From assembly GCA_963575745.1 (NCBI GenBank), contig CAUYUJ010015691.1:87001-151000 (forward strand): DNA of 64,000 nt, in the 5' to 3' direction. Under the pieces are notes generated by a model. The model ran no database searches. It was not told the origin of the DNA and worked only from the letters and a program-made list of their open reading frames with translations. Within the stretch, counting starts at the first letter, position 1. Each line of letters starts with the position of its first letter. This document shows, in pieces, positions 63,992 to 64,000 of this stretch. The translations under genes were made by a program, and so were the position numbers. Source of the stretch: Prorocentrum cordatum (lineage: Eukaryota > Sar > Dinophyceae > Prorocentrales > Prorocentraceae).

Positions 63992-64000
63992 GGCAGTCTC

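Overview
The window is nuclear DNA of a dinoflagellate. A match at all 22 positions to the dinoflagellate spliced leader lies on the minus strand at 51861-51882, directly upstream of a retrotransposon ORF1. The rest of the content fits: GC-rich sequence, Ty1/copia, DIRS-like and non-LTR retroelements in many decayed copies, and very large amounts of microsatellite and satellite DNA. No host gene, tRNA, rRNA or CRISPR array could be identified with confidence. Almost every recognisable coding stretch is a relic of a mobile element, broken by frameshifts, stop codons or repeat insertions.

Layout. 1-6.1 kb: a 77-bp satellite, then GGA/TCC, GAT and pentamer tracts, a fold-back repeat and a hairpin element. 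6.1-11.2 kb: a Ty1/copia pol region (minus strand: integrase, reverse transcriptase, RNase H). 11.5-12.3 kb: a duplicated module with GA tracts and the first copy of a 327-bp dispersed element. 12.4-19.1 kb: a DIRS-like element (minus strand: gag, RT split by an insertion of about 1.5 kb, RNase H, tyrosine recombinase). 20.4-22.1 kb: satellites and the second 327-bp copy. 23.6-25.3 kb: a copia protease-like relic. 27.7-29.2 kb: an array of small hairpins and two copies of a palindrome-containing repeat. 29.4-34.0 kb: two more DIRS relics pointing away from each other with a satellite between them. 34.0-35.1 kb: a 49-bp satellite. 35.2-37.4 kb: a frame encoding a DDE (IS1595/Merlin-like) transposase joined to an OTU cysteine-protease domain. 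38.3-39.7 kb: a copia gag relic. 40.7-43.7 kb: pieces of a plus-strand non-LTR element. 44.9-45.7 kb: a higher-order tandem repeat and a GGA tract. 45.9-51.9 kb: a nearly full-length non-LTR element (minus strand) with ORF1, endonuclease, RT, RNase H, a C-terminal zinc domain and the spliced-leader relic. 52-62.6 kb: simple repeats, small inverted-repeat elements and short tandem arrays. 62.7 kb to the end: the 3' part of another non-LTR element running off the window.

How the parts relate. Three retrotransposon orders are present in several copies each, so their domains can be recognised by comparing copies within the window. The copia gag, protease and integrase-RT-RNase H pieces lie far apart but are all on the minus strand and in the order of one element. 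Small non-autonomous repeats recur at two to four places each, which shows active duplication of non-coding elements in this genome.
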